A stretch of 48,704 nucleotides of DNA from Deltaproteobacteria bacterium (GCA_030262895.1 JAJSZW010000011.1:1-48704); one strand, 5' to 3'. Shown: positions 1 to 9,303, counted from the stretch's first letter. The notes: generated by a model from the letters alone, not told the origin. Made by a program: numbers and translations.

Positions 1-1
1 A

Positions 2-286
2 AGATTCGAAATGGAAAAGATCGAGTATACCGAACGTACCTGCATAATCGTGGTCGATCTCAAGAGCCAGGCAGCGAACATTCTGATCGGCGTAGTGGTC
101 GATTCCGTCTCAGAAGTCTTAAACATCAAAGCTGATGACATAGAAGATACGCCGACATTCGGAACCAGGCTGAATACAGACTACATTCTCGGCATGGCCA
201 AGATGGAAGGAGGTGTGAAGATCTTGCTCGATATTGATCGGGTGCTTAGCGAAGAAGAGGTGGCTGCCTTGGAGAACGCAGCATAG
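2..286 (+). CDS. cheW: CheW-type chemotaxis coupling protein, 3' part
   Basis: The frame is already open at base 2 and runs to a stop at 284-286, so the true start lies upstream of the window and only about the last 94 residues are seen. They match the C-terminal half of CheW: the stretch [12 protein letters not shown], then a hydrophobic strand with [10 protein letters not shown] and the late motif [20 protein letters not shown]. CheW links chemoreceptors to the histidine kinase CheA in the cytoplasm. The next gene, 71 bases downstream on the same strand, is a chemoreceptor, so the two are probably cotranscribed. The Met at base 11 is internal and should not be taken as the start. A CheV or CheA C-terminal domain is possible, but the length after the motif fits a stand-alone CheW. 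Confidence 0.85.
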   Translation, partial: RFEMEKIEYTERTCIIVVDLKSQAANILIGVVVDSVSEVLNIKADDIEDTPTFGTRLNTDYILGMAKMEGGVKILLDIDRVLSEEEVAALENAA

Positions 287-357
287 ATGGGGGATTGGAT
301 GATTGTCGGGTGGCATGGACAAACCGGCAAAACCGACTAAAAAAGGAGAGCTTAACC

Positions 358-2367
358 ATGTTTAAAGCAATGACGATAGGAAAGAGGATTGGATTGGGGT
401 TTGGTATTATTATGCTTCTTTTGGGTATTTTGGGCCTTGTAAGCTATACAGGGATCAGCGGCATTGTTTCCAATGCTGTCAGCATGATTACAGGGAGCAA
501 TATCCAGGAAGTGATGAAGCAAAAAGAAATAGACCATTTAAACTGGCTGGCAGCTTTGACGCACTACATGCAGGACCACGACGTCAAAGAGCTTAAAGTT
601 CAGAGCGACGATCATCTCTGCGGGTTTGGAAAATGGCTATACGGTGAGGATAGGAAAAAGGCCGAGGAAGCAGTGCCGAGCCTTGTTCCCATCCTAAAAG
701 CTATGGAAGAACCCCACAGTCATCTGCACCAATCCGCAATAGACATTGAAAAGCATTTTAATAAACTGAATGTTGGCGACACCATGGGGGCTTTGTATAG
801 GGCGGAACGAGACCATGTAGTTTGGCATAAGGAACTGATCCATGAAATTGTAAATAAGAAAAAAAAGCTATCTGTACAACTCGACCATCTATTGTGCGGT
901 TTTGGCAAGTGGCTTTACGGTCAGGAAGCTGCCGCCCTTGCCAAGGAGTTTGCTGATTTTGCCCCTCTATTAGAAAAAATAAAAGGGCCGCACCACGAAC
1001 TGCATAATGCAGGTCATCTGGTAAATGAAAAACTGGCAGCCAGCGACTTTGAAGGAGCCATGGCCATAGCCAACGGAAAGATTGCAGGTTATGTCAAAGA
1101 GGTAAGGGGTATCTTGCATGAGTTGCTCGGCCTGGTAGAGACCATGGCAGAGGGTCAGCATGAGGCAGGGAAGATATTTGCAACAGTTAGCCAGAAGAAT
1201 TTAAAAGAAGTCCAAGCCCTCATGCACGAGGCTACCGACGTAGTGAACAAGAACATGATCACCCAGGATGTGCTCCTTAGCGGGGCCAGCAAGAACAAGA
1301 TTGTCATTATGGTCCTGGGGATAGGCGCCCTGGTGCTGGGCGCGGTTTTAGCATTTTTTATCGGACGAAGCCTGGTTAATGTTTTGAGTCAGATGGCTGG
1401 AACTATGTCCGAAGGAGCAAGCCAGGTGGCCTCAGCCTCAGCCCAGGTCTCATCAGCAAGCCAGTCTCTTGCCGAAGGTTCATCCGAGCAGGCAGCCTCA
1501 ATCGAAGAGACATCATCATCCCTCGAAGAGATGTCCTCCATGACCAAACAGAATGCAGACAATGCCGGTCAGGCGGATAATCTTATGAAAGAGGCCAACC
1601 ATGTGGTCGGAGATGCCAACTCTTCCATGACCGAGCTTACCACGTCCATGCAAGAAATTTCAAATGCAAGCGATGAAACCCAGAAGGTCGTCAAGACAAT
1701 CGATGAGATTGCCTTTCAGACCAATTTATTAGCCTTAAATGCGGCAGTAGAAGCAGCCCGTGCAGGCGAAGCAGGAGCAGGTTTTGCAGTAGTAGCGGAA
1801 GAGGTCAGAAATCTGGCGCTCCGCTCTGCTGAAGCAGCCAAAAACACTGCTGTGCTGATAGATGGAACGGTAAAAAAGATCAAGGGCGGATCAGAGCTGG
1901 TAGCGCGAACCAATGATGCATTTACAAAAGTTGCGGAAAGCTCTTCCAAAGTAGGAGAACTTATTGCTGAAGTTACTGCAGCATCAAATGAACAGGCCCA
2001 GGGTATTGAGCAGACAAACACTGCCGTAGCCGAGATGGACAAGGTAACCCAGCAGAACGCAGCCAATGCTGAAGAATCCGCATCCGCTTCTGAAGAGCTG
2101 AGCGCACAGGCAGAGCAGATGATGGGGGTTGTAGGAGAACTGTCAGCCTTAGTCGGCGGAAATAGTAATAGTGAAGAGACTGTAAGCAGGCAGCAAACAT
2201 TTGGCAAAAAGCACAGGATAGAACCCAAAAGAGCTCTTTCGGCTTCTGCGGGAAAGGCAAAAGTTCCGGCAGTTCATAAAACAAAACCGGCGGAGATCAG
2301 TCATGGAGCGGAAGTAAAACCTAATCAGGTAATTCCTTTAGATGAGGGGGATTTTAAGGGGTTTTAA
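358..2367 (+). CDS. Methyl-accepting chemotaxis protein with two tandem N-terminal CZB zinc-binding domains
   Basis: A 669-residue chemoreceptor. The start at 358 is chosen because AGGAG precedes it; an in-frame start at 295 lacks this. A first membrane helix lies at about 11-33 and a second at 315-336. Between them, presumably in the periplasm, are two CZB-like units: H60, the Cys in [11 protein letters not shown] (C88) and H120/H124; then H153, C180 in a second CGFGKWLYG and H212/H216. CZB domains bind zinc with a 3His-1Cys set and in TlpD-type receptors respond to oxidants such as HOCl. No clear HAMP domain follows the second helix. The signalling hairpin carries [20 protein letters not shown] and [17 protein letters not shown]. 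The tail ends in [10 protein letters not shown], resembling receptor C-terminal tethers. It follows cheW, so it probably belongs to a chemotaxis operon continuing upstream. Confidence 0.92.
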   Translation: MFKAMTIGKRIGLGFGIIMLLLGILGLVSYTGISGIVSNAVSMITGSNIQEVMKQKEIDHLNWLAALTHYMQDHDVKELKVQSDDHLCGFGKWLYGEDRKKAEEAVPSLVPILKAMEEPHSHLHQSAIDIEKHFNKLNVGDTMGALYRAERDHVVWHKELIHEIVNKKKKLSVQLDHLLCGFGKWLYGQEAAALAKEFADFAPLLEKIKGPHHELHNAGHLVNEKLAASDFEGAMAIANGKIAGYVKEVRGILHELLGLVETMAEGQHEAGKIFATVSQKNLKEVQALMHEATDVVNKNMITQDVLLSGASKNKIVIMVLGIGALVLGAVLAFFIGRSLVNVLSQMAGTMSEGASQVASASAQVSSASQSLAEGSSEQAASIEETSSSLEEMSSMTKQNADNAGQADNLMKEANHVVGDANSSMTELTTSMQEISNASDETQKVVKTIDEIAFQTNLLALNAAVEAARAGEAGAGFAVVAEEVRNLALRSAEAAKNTAVLIDGTVKKIKGGSELVARTNDAFTKVAESSSKVGELIAEVTAASNEQAQGIEQTNTAVAEMDKVTQQNAANAEESASASEELSAQAEQMMGVVGELSALVGGNSNSEETVSRQQTFGKKHRIEPKRALSASAGKAKVPAVHKTKPAEISHGAEVKPNQVIPLDEGDFKGF

Positions 2368-2401
2368 GTAGTGCCTGAACGAAAACCCCTGGTTCCGAGC
2401 A

Positions 2402-2486
2402 GTCATTGCGAGGAGTGAGGAATGAACGACGAAGTAATCCACTTGTTTAAGGGAGATTGCTTCGGTCTTACCTCCCTCGCAATGAC
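2402..2486. repeat. REP-like palindromic intergenic repeat
   Basis: The outer arms GTCATTGCGAGG (2402-2413) and CCTCGCAATGAC, with small internal offsets (ending 2486), are inverted; the interior carries GAACGACGAAGTAATC and GATTGCTTCGGTC. This closely resembles the extragenic palindromes starting GTCATTGCGAGG that are scattered through many proteobacterial genomes. It lies just after the chemoreceptor stop and could also act as a transcript end. Confidence 0.7.
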
Positions 2487-2573
2487 AAAAAAACAACAAA
2501 GGAGGTATAGTATAGTATTGTTGATTGTGGTTTTTCTGTTCAGCAGCATTGTAAGCCGTTTGATAGACTATAA

Positions 2574-3313
2574 ATGAAACAGCTATCCCAATTCTATGCC
2601 TATGCTAAAAAAGGCCCTGATTGGTTATCCACTCAAGTAATTTTATCATATTTTAAGGCTCTAATAAACATAAGGAACGTGGACGAAATAACTTCCCCAA
2701 CTATGCATCACAGCTTCAGGCCACCTTTGCCCGATCTCAAATCACAAAAATATCGAAATAGCCTGCTATTCCTTCAACTTTTGTGATTTGAGATCGAACA
2801 AATTTGACCCAAATCTATGCGCCTACTTGGGGAAGTTATTTCGTCCACGTTCCTAAGCAATATCGGGAAAAAGTGTAAAAATATGCAAAGCAAGAGAAGC
2901 GACTTCTGGAGGATCTTCACCATGGTATGATTTTAGGCGCTAAAAAATTTGTTGATAAAATTCGAAAGCAGTTTTTGCCGGATATCCCCCACAATGATTT
3001 GCCTCAGCAAAAGCATTTGGCAAAAGATATCAATGCGGAGGATTTATTAAAAAAATCTGCTAAAATCGTTCAAATTGATATTGATAAATGTGTTCAGGCA
3101 AAACGATTGCATGGTATAGATAAACACAAACGTGATTTAATCATTTATTTACTTTGGAATAAAGGATTAATGACCAATGAAAAGTTAGGGCGGCTTTTTA
3201 ATATGAGTTACTCTGCTATCAGTCATTGTGTGAAAACATTTAAAGAGAAGATGAATAAAGATAAAAAAGTGAAAAATCAATTTAAAAAACTTAATTCACA
3301 ATTCAAGCTTTGA
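2574..3313 (+). pseudogene. REP-associated (Y1/IS200-like) transposase remnant, C-terminal half, interrupted
   Basis: Two blocks belong to one broken gene. Block one, about 2590-2672, reads YAYAKKGPDWLSTQVILSYF, typical of the middle of REP-associated tyrosine transposases. Block two, 2855-3313, reads KQYREKV, an in-frame stop, KYAKQEKRLLEDLHHG, then the C-terminal LGAKKFVDKIRKQFLP and a DnaA-type helix-turn-helix around TNEKLGRLFNMSYSAISH. Between them sits a 180-bp inverted-repeat element. The N-terminal HUH catalytic part is missing and there is a frame change across the insertion, so it is dead. The stop at 3311-3313 lies inside the terminal repeat of the element (3294-3316), which also holds the stop of the LonB gene on the other strand. 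Confidence 0.75.
2674..2853. mobile_element. MITE-like element with 27-bp perfect terminal inverted repeats, TAA target duplication
   Basis: The ends 2674-2700 and 2827-2853 are perfect inverted copies beginning GGAACGTGGACGAAATAACT. A second, unrelated 18-bp inverted repeat (2732-2749 and 2779-2796) lies inside. TAA occurs directly on both sides (2671-2673 and 2854-2856), consistent with a 3-bp target duplication as made by some IS5-family groups; that family link is inference. No transposase is encoded in its 180 bp. It splits a transposase remnant. Confidence 0.75.
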
Positions 3314-3316
3314 CAC
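3294..3316. repeat. Terminal repeat of the REP-transposase element (right end)
   Basis: The 23-bp sequence ending AAGCTTTGACAC recurs exactly at 9340-9362, and its complement at 9304-9326; a degenerate version precedes the transposase fragment at 7129-7157. It supplies the stop codons of both convergent genes here. Confidence 0.7.
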
Positions 3317-5560
3317 TTCTGTTGTGCCCATAAATGCCAGATCCTTGCTGCTTCTCTCAGCCATTCTCGCTTCAACTTCATTTTTATCGAGATTCATCAA
3401 TATCTTGTAAGCACCATATTTCGTCTTGCAGAAATATATGTCAAAAGGATCCTTCTTCCCATTCCTAAAAATCCTCAGCCCAGGCACCTCATCTTTTTGT
3501 ATATATTCATAATTTGCATTTAACAGCAACGGCTCAATATCATGCTTGTTCTGCCAGGGAACACAGGCACCCTGCATTCCAAGAGCTCGGTCCATGATTG
3601 ATCTGATTTTTTCCGTGACACCGCCTACTGCCAGGATAATATCACCCGTCAAAGAGCCGGTAACGCCGTATTTTTGATTAACGGGCTGTTTGATAAAATC
3701 AGATATCAGAGCAATATCTATGGCAACGGAGGCACTATCCCCTTCCACACCGCCATGGGCCTGGATATATTCCACATGCATTTCATAACCCACATAGGGT
3801 GCACCAATTTGTTTCAACACCTTTTTAATCGAGGCCCTTACATTCTGGCCGGCTGCCTTGGCGATATCGCCGATCTTGCCGGGAGCGATTACCGTATCTG
3901 ATCCTCCGGCATTGATCTGACAATGGATGGGTAGGGGCTGGCCGAACATCTGACCGCTGGATCTTGAATGTATCACAGCCAGACCTACCACATAACCGAT
4001 TGAGTCGGTCATGGCGCTGATATATTTTTTAAGATCTTTTTTATGCTGAACAATCTCCTTAAAAAGAACACCTTCAAGACTTAAATGCTCTTCCAGAGCT
4101 TTCCTTACATGATCCGGTCCGACAAGCCGGGCATTCTCGAGGATAGCCTCAAATTCGGCTGTTTTAATAATGCCGTTTATTGGCCTTAAAATGCTGCTCA
4201 TTTTTCGGTCCGATGAACGGCAGCGAAGTTCCTTGATTATTTCCAAAATTGCTTCTTTGGAAAAGTCCCGTACCTTTAACTTATAGTCTGCCGGCAGACT
4301 GCGGCCGTAAATTTTCTCACTTCTTAGCCTGACACCCTCGTAGCCTTCCTTTGCAATTATGGCTTCCCATGTATTTTCGAATTCTTCCGCAAGATTGATT
4401 GTCTCCTGCTTTATATACTGAGCCACCTGCTTGATATTGTTGGGGTTTTCAGGCACGTCACTTTCCAGCAGAATAATTTCCCCCTTGTCTTCTATTCGGC
4501 TGAGGAAAGCACCGTCTCCTTCATTGCGTAGAAATTCAAGCGTGTCGTGATTACAGCAGGCAATGATGATGTTATCCGCCTTCAAATGATTTTCAGACCG
4601 GTCGGCCGCCCCGCTGCCTGTATTTTTGCCACCTTCAAGAACATAAGACTTGTTTTGCATAATCTCCAGCAGATCCGACATATATCCTACTTTGATCAGC
4701 GCCTTTAACTCATCAATGTAAATAATAGGTGATTTTGCATGGACGCCCAGATATGCCCGTTTGTGCGGAGGTGTATGCAGGTTACCTGACTGATAAGGAT
4801 CATGCCTGAACCCGCCCTTCATATTTCTGGCATCCGGTTCAGAAACTCTGGCCATCAAATCTTGATCTTGATGGGGGTCATAGAGAACTTCGGGAATCAT
4901 GTCATACAGATGTTTGACGTTATTGCGTTTACCCGCCGATGATTCACGCTGCATTTTTTCCTGAACCTGATGATTATTCTCCTGCATGTATATGAAGATG
5001 GATCCAATGCCGGCAAGCCCGGTAATAACAAAGGCAGAAGAAAAAAACAAACCGGTCAGCACGCTAATGCCGCACGCCCACAGCAATCCTTTTTTAACTT
5101 TTCTGACGGCTTTGATTTGATCAGCCAGGCTGAATTCATCCATACTCTCTTCGGCAACTTCTATCTCCCTATTGATACCTGATATGATTTCATCGATCCT
5201 GGAGGGACTTTCATAGGCAATGCGTATATTATTCTTGTCCTTGCCGGGGTACGCTACAATAGCGGCCGTGGGTTTTAAATAATCACCAAGTGATTGATCG
5301 ATAACTGTGTTAAACATATTGGCAAGCATCGATTTGCCGGTACCCGGCCTTCCAACCATGAGGATATGGCCTTTATTTTGGGCAATTTTCCGAATTGCCG
5401 CCTTGGCTCTGTCCTGAAAAATAACTTTTTCGATAGGATCTTCCGGTAACGCAATTTGTGAAGTGTCCTGAAAATAATCAAGGTGCTGCGCCAGTATCTG
5501 CGGGTAACGCATCAACTCCTTGATCCAGATGTAATCATTATCTTTGTAATCACTTTCCAC
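3296..5560 (-). CDS. Archaeal LonB-type membrane-anchored ATP-dependent protease
   Basis: An AAA+ protease of about 754 residues. The N-terminal ATPase has Walker A GRPGTGKS (Lys near residue 76) and Walker B IIYIDEL. Between them an insert carries two hydrophobic helices around GLLWACGISVLTGLFF, as in archaeal LonB, which is membrane-bound. The C-terminal peptidase has the Ser of GVEGDSASVAI (about S609) and the Lys of VGGVTEKI (about K651), 42 residues apart as in Lon catalytic dyads. The GTG at 5560 is chosen because AAAGGA stands 7 bases before it and it overlaps the upstream gene by 11 bp; a longer frame opens at ATG 5605 without a clear ribosome site. The last six residues, VSKLEL, are encoded by a transposon terminal repeat, so the native C-terminus was replaced. 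Its substrate is unknown; the overlap suggests joint function with the upstream gene. Confidence 0.85.
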   Translation of the reverse strand: MESDYKDNDYIWIKELMRYPQILAQHLDYFQDTSQIALPEDPIEKVIFQDRAKAAIRKIAQNKGHILMVGRPGTGKSMLANMFNTVIDQSLGDYLKPTAAIVAYPGKDKNNIRIAYESPSRIDEIISGINREIEVAEESMDEFSLADQIKAVRKVKKGLLWACGISVLTGLFFSSAFVITGLAGIGSIFIYMQENNHQVQEKMQRESSAGKRNNVKHLYDMIPEVLYDPHQDQDLMARVSEPDARNMKGGFRHDPYQSGNLHTPPHKRAYLGVHAKSPIIYIDELKALIKVGYMSDLLEIMQNKSYVLEGGKNTGSGAADRSENHLKADNIIIACCNHDTLEFLRNEGDGAFLSRIEDKGEIILLESDVPENPNNIKQVAQYIKQETINLAEEFENTWEAIIAKEGYEGVRLRSEKIYGRSLPADYKLKVRDFSKEAILEIIKELRCRSSDRKMSSILRPINGIIKTAEFEAILENARLVGPDHVRKALEEHLSLEGVLFKEIVQHKKDLKKYISAMTDSIGYVVGLAVIHSRSSGQMFGQPLPIHCQINAGGSDTVIAPGKIGDIAKAAGQNVRASIKKVLKQIGAPYVGYEMHVEYIQAHGGVEGDSASVAIDIALISDFIKQPVNQKYGVTGSLTGDIILAVGGVTEKIRSIMDRALGMQGACVPWQNKHDIEPLLLNANYEYIQKDEVPGLRIFRNGKKDPFDIYFCKTKYGAYKILMNLDKNEVEARMAERSSKDLAFMGTTEVSKLEL

Positions 5561-6764
5561 TTTGGTATCCTTTGAAAGAATCGAGCAGGTAAAAGCTGCC
5601 TGCATCCGTTACCGCCGACATCTCATTAATGACCGCATAAAGCTGGGGCAAATCCGCTTTGATCGGTTCAAGTGCCCTGAGATTATGCATCACGGCAAGA
5701 CTGGTACACAATTGTCGTTCACCACGATCGTCCTGCGGAACATAGTGAAAAGAGATTCCCAGTTGCAAATGGTTCAGTGCATTCGCCACTATATTCCTTT
5801 GTACTCTATCAACATTATGCTGTTTGAATACATTTTTGTAGATCAGCGGCAGATGGGATCCTGAATATTCTATATCTGGCCTTTTGAACAGCAACTTCAG
5901 CGGTTCGGCTTTGCCCGCCATGCAAAGATTAAGAGAATCATTAAACCGGACATCCGCTTTAATTAATTGCTCAAGCAATTGCATGTAATGTATAAGTTTT
6001 GTATTTTCAATCCAGTATTCAATCTTATTGTTGCAATCAAGAACGCACGCTTTTGACGTGCCGGCATGCCTGAATTTTATCATTCTGTACGCATGAGTAT
6101 AGTCAAAGGTTGCAAAATCAAAGCCTTTCATTTCGAACAATCCATCCGCCATATAGGCTTGATTGAGAATGACATCCACATCCTTTAATATATAATTGAT
6201 AACATAGGCAATTTGTTCATCGACATTCCCGTGAAGTGTCAAATTAGATATATTGCCTGCCGAATCTCGGCATTTCCCTGTAACATCAACTATTTTTTGC
6301 CGGTCCAGTTTTGTAAGTTTACGAATCACATGGTTATATGGCTTTAACAATTCATGGATTTTATCGCAATGCGCCTTGAGCTTTTCATCTTCAAGCAGCA
6401 CAGGGTCGGTTCCATATTGAGCCATTAGCATCTCTTCGGAAAGAACTTCTGCTTGCCGGAATATCGGTAAAACCCGCGCCATCATGCGCTTTAATTTATT
6501 CCTGATAGTATCGGCAGGCTGCACATAACGGAGCAAACAGCCGACCAGTTTGCGATCTACCTTAATCGGGTGCGGACTCAACAAATACCGGGCCAGGCCT
6601 GAAATTTTATATTCCAAAACCGTTTCGGCGTTAAGCTCTTGGCCAATGCGGCTTAGATCCAGGTACACATGTTGGCCCCGGGAAATCACCCACATCTCTT
6701 TCGGATTTAATGTATCCTTGCCACCCGTTCCCCGTTCCCCGTTCCCATTGCGTCTATTAAACAA
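5550..6764 (-). CDS. Hypothetical protein, 404 residues, translationally coupled to LonB-like protease
   Basis: I do not recognise this family. The product is soluble-looking, with no signal peptide or clear membrane segment, rich in Leu, Lys and Ile and predicted largely helical. Cysteines are scattered (for example CLLRYVQ, KACVLDCNN) without a metal motif. It ends 11 bp inside the LonB-like gene, so the two are almost certainly coexpressed; it may be an adaptor, regulator or substrate of the protease (inference). The start is uncertain: TTG at 6764 has GGAG 9 bases upstream, but the following codons include three CGTTCCC heptamers (6726-6746) of a kind otherwise intergenic here. ATG at 6695 (MWVISRG) would avoid them but has only a poor ribosome site. 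Confidence 0.7.
   Translation of the reverse strand: MFNRRNGNGERGTGGKDTLNPKEMWVISRGQHVYLDLSRIGQELNAETVLEYKISGLARYLLSPHPIKVDRKLVGCLLRYVQPADTIRNKLKRMMARVLPIFRQAEVLSEEMLMAQYGTDPVLLEDEKLKAHCDKIHELLKPYNHVIRKLTKLDRQKIVDVTGKCRDSAGNISNLTLHGNVDEQIAYVINYILKDVDVILNQAYMADGLFEMKGFDFATFDYTHAYRMIKFRHAGTSKACVLDCNNKIEYWIENTKLIHYMQLLEQLIKADVRFNDSLNLCMAGKAEPLKLLFKRPDIEYSGSHLPLIYKNVFKQHNVDRVQRNIVANALNHLQLGISFHYVPQDDRGERQLCTSLAVMHNLRALEPIKADLPQLYAVINEMSAVTDAGSFYLLDSFKGYQSGK
6726..6746. repeat. Heptamer array (CGTTCCC)x3
   Basis: Three exact tandem copies of a 7-base unit lie at the 5' end of the unrecognised 404-codon gene, where they would encode an NGNGERGTG-like stretch. Similar arrays with other 7-base units occur in several gaps of this window. 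Confidence 0.7.
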
Positions 6765-7128
6765 CTCTTTTTACTCCATTCTTTGCATTTGAAAGATTTT
6801 TCGTATCTGTTCCGGTTGCCCTGTTCACGCTTCAATATCTTCAAATCGTTTAATTCCTTTCAGTATAACTTTGAGCCGTGCTCTTTTTAGTACTCCCTTA
6901 AAGGGTAAACCCTGGAACTTTGAACCTGTGTTGTTGCGTTTTTTTTACAGCCAGTTTCCCCATAGCTATAAAGATCAATAGCAAAAAGAGCAAAAACCTT
7001 GCCAAAAAACTCGAAATAATTTTATTGCTTTAAATTCAATCACTTTTAATGCATACAAGAAGATTATATCCAAATAGTGTAAACTATTTTCCCAAATTTT
7101 GTGAAAATAATTACATACTTTTTGTAAA
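6765..7128. other. Gap upstream of the LonB operon, no intact gene
   Basis: It should hold the promoter of the minus-strand LonB pair, but I cannot place one with confidence. On the minus strand a short stretch around 6830-6880 reads LKGIKRFEDIEA then stop, which resembles the start of 23S-rRNA-intervening-sequence four-helix proteins with a Trp codon changed to TGA; this is too short to call. The right part is AT-rich and featureless. Confidence 0.35.
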
Positions 7129-7157
7129 GAATCGGGGTCAAAGCTTGACAATTAAGC
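7129..7157. repeat. Left terminal repeat of REP-transposase element
   Basis: GAATCGGGGTCAAAGCTTGA and the following bases are a degenerate copy of the end seen at 9299-9326. It precedes the transposase fragment at 7181, in the position expected for the left end. Confidence 0.55.
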
Positions 7158-7180
7158 TACTATCATTTAGGAAAATCAGT

Positions 7181-7486
7181 ATGGGTAGAGCATGGCGAAT
7201 TGAATATGAAGGTGCATTATATCACTTAATGTCCCGGGGAAATGACGGACAGCATATTTACTTAAATGACGCTGATCGAAATTTGTTTTTAGAAACGATC
7301 TCGGAAATGTTGGAGCGTTTTAAAGTGGATATCTTTGCCTATGTTTTAATGTCCAATTATTATCATCTCCTGGTAAGAACCAATCGTGCAAATTTAAAAA
7401 AGGCAATGCAATGGTTTGGCACGACCTATACCCGAAGATTCAATAACACCGATTTTCGCGCAGTTTTAACCGTCATAGCAATATAA
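7181..7486 (+). pseudogene. REP-associated (Y1) transposase, N-terminal fragment
   Basis: The 101 codons from ATG 7181 match the N-terminus of REP-associated tyrosine transposases: MGRAWRIEYEGALYHLMSRGN, then VDIFAYVLMSNYYHLLVRT and MQWFGTTYTRRFN. The family usually has NHYH at the HUH metal site; here it reads NYYH, losing the first His. After RRFN the similarity stops and the frame ends 13 codons later, so the catalytic Tyr region is absent. An IS110 remnant begins within 10 bases on the other strand, which probably caused the truncation. It is not the missing part of the 2574-3313 remnant: the order is reversed and different elements are implied. Confidence 0.7.
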
Positions 7487-7492
7487 GATTTT

Positions 7493-7784
7493 TCAGTCAA
7501 AAAATTACCGCTGGCTCATTGTCGTTCTTTGCTTTGCAGCCATGTATTGCTTTTATATACAGGGGATTACCAAAAACAAAAGTAATGTTGTTATCTTCAC
7601 AAAAATCTGATACTCAGTAATATAAAAACATGCATTCAACTGCAATAACAAGATCATCAGGAAATGGAGCGATAGCTGTCTTTAGCTCATCCAGCCTGGT
7701 TTTAATATTCTTGTGAAATACGACTTCTCCCTCTGAATTTAATATGCAGACACACATTGATCTTACATGAAGATCAATACCACA
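7493..7784 (-). pseudogene. IS110-family transposase, decayed N-terminal domain
   Basis: Reading the minus strand from 7784 gives GIDLHVRSMCVCILNSEGEV, then FHKNIKTRLDELKTAIAPF, PDDLVIAVECMFLYY, an in-frame TGA where the family has Trp, and VSDFCEDNNITFVFGNPLYI, KAIHGCKAKND. This is the DEDD RuvC-like N-terminal domain of IS110 transposases of the DLHARSMYVCI type. The frame ends after KNDNEPAVIF; no C-terminal Tnp domain follows. The remnant fills most of the gap between the transposase fragment and the cfa gene. Confidence 0.7.
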
Positions 7785-7902
7785 TTAATAATTATGTTGT
7801 TTGGTATAGAATGACAAATACAAAACTATCATAGTTTTACAGCCAATTAATTAGGGGGTGCTGGGTTATTGCATGTCCTATTATTCATAATCGAGTTCGT
7901 AT

Positions 7903-9225
7903 ATGACTTTTTTTTCAGACGAAACCAAATTGGCAGCCACACGAAAAATCTTTGAGTATGTCGGCGAAATAATCAATGTCCGCTTTTCCATACGCCTCTG
8001 GAATGGGTCTATAATTCCTTTGGGTAAAAATGTCGATTCTGAATTTTTTATTGCCATTAACGGACCAGGAGTCATAGGAGCACTATTACGCAGACCGAAT
8101 TACGAGAACCTACTCCTTCAATATATAAAAGGGTATGTAGATATTCATGGCGACCTTATTGATTTCGTAGCTGTTGCCCGCGAAAAACGACCCACCCAAA
8201 AATTAAAAAAAATAAACAAGTTCTTTTTACTCAGACAAGCTCTGCCGCTCTTATTATCTTTTTCTAAAAAAATAAGCGGTCAGCATGAATACCTATATGA
8301 CGAAGTGGGACGCAAAGAGTCACGAAGGGACAACAAGAAATTCATTCAATTTCATTACGATATAAGCAACAAATTTTATGCCCTGTTCCTGGGCGACGAG
8401 ATGCAATATTCATGCGGGTATTTCACTGACCCCAATAATTCCCTTGATCAGGCCCAATACGACAAACTTGATATAATATGCAGAAAACTGCGACTGAAAC
8501 CGGAGGAAAAACTGCTAGATATTGGCTGCGGTTGGGGAGGACTTATCTGTCATGCCGCTCAAAACTATGGTGTCAAGGCACATGGTATCACCTTGTCTCA
8601 AAAACAGTTCGACTACACATCGGCAAAGGTAAAAAGGCTCGGCATAGAGGACCGTGTAACAGTCGAACTCCGAAATTACTCAACTCTTGAAGGTACGTAT
8701 GATAAAATCGCAAGCATCGGTATGTTCGAGCACATCGGAATTGCCAACATGCCAATATATTTTCAAAAAATTAAGTCTCTTCTTCGTGACAGGGGTATTT
8801 TATTAAACCACGGGATTTCTCGCCATGCAAAACGCACAAGGCGAGCAGCCCGTAAAATCCGGGCCGAGCGCCGTCTGCTCTTAAAATATATTTTTCCCGG
8901 TAGTGAAATAGATAATGTAGGACATACTATAGACTTACTTGAAATTAACGGATTTGAAGTGCATGATGTTGAGGCCTGGCGCGAACACTACGCCCTCACC
9001 ACCCGTCACTGGTATAAAAAGCTTATGGCACGCAAAGAAGAAGCTATCAACTTTGTAGGCATAGAAAAATTCCGTATGTGGGCGCTTTATCTTGCAGGAG
9101 TCTCAATCGGGTTTACAGATGGATCAATGCATATTTGTCAGATCGTTGCAACCAAGCATTCTGCCAAAGGGGCATCAGGCCTCCCTCTTACAAGGGCAAA
9201 TCTATACGTCAACAAGGACGGGTAA
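7903..9225 (+). CDS. cfa: Cyclopropane-fatty-acyl-phospholipid synthase
   Basis: A 440-residue SAM-dependent enzyme that adds a methylene bridge to double bonds of membrane phospholipid acyl chains. The N-terminal 110 residues form the lipid-binding domain of the family. The methyltransferase domain has FHYDISNKFYALFLG, then LDIGCGWGGL (SAM-binding motif I, about residues 205-214), HGITLSQKQ, and SIGMFEHIG with the Glu that helps hold bicarbonate in the active site. The C-terminal WREHYALTTRHWYKKL is also typical. Length is slightly above the E. coli enzyme (382). The start has no good ribosome site, so it remains tentative. The gene stands alone between a transposon-rich gap and another hairpin, and may be part of the accessory region. 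Confidence 0.9.
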   Translation: MTFFSDETKLAATRKIFEYVGEIINVRFSIRLWNGSIIPLGKNVDSEFFIAINGPGVIGALLRRPNYENLLLQYIKGYVDIHGDLIDFVAVAREKRPTQKLKKINKFFLLRQALPLLLSFSKKISGQHEYLYDEVGRKESRRDNKKFIQFHYDISNKFYALFLGDEMQYSCGYFTDPNNSLDQAQYDKLDIICRKLRLKPEEKLLDIGCGWGGLICHAAQNYGVKAHGITLSQKQFDYTSAKVKRLGIEDRVTVELRNYSTLEGTYDKIASIGMFEHIGIANMPIYFQKIKSLLRDRGILLNHGISRHAKRTRRAARKIRAERRLLLKYIFPGSEIDNVGHTIDLLEINGFEVHDVEAWREHYALTTRHWYKKLMARKEEAINFVGIEKFRMWALYLAGVSIGFTDGSMHICQIVATKHSAKGASGLPLTRANLYVNKDG

Positions 9226-9303
9226 GCCTACAAAATAAATCCTTCATTCGACTCCCACAAAATTTTAGGACAATTTATATCAAAGGTATGCATACAGGAA
9301 TCG

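Noticed and set aside
1716..2284. Long open frames on the minus strand of the first chemoreceptor gene
   Set aside because: Shadows of a biased coding sequence; no family match or ribosome site. The same applies to antisense frames in valS, EF-G, hydrogenase and the second receptor.
2574..2786. 70-codon gene
   Set aside because: Its first half is transposase remnant and its second half is the inserted element, so it is not a gene.
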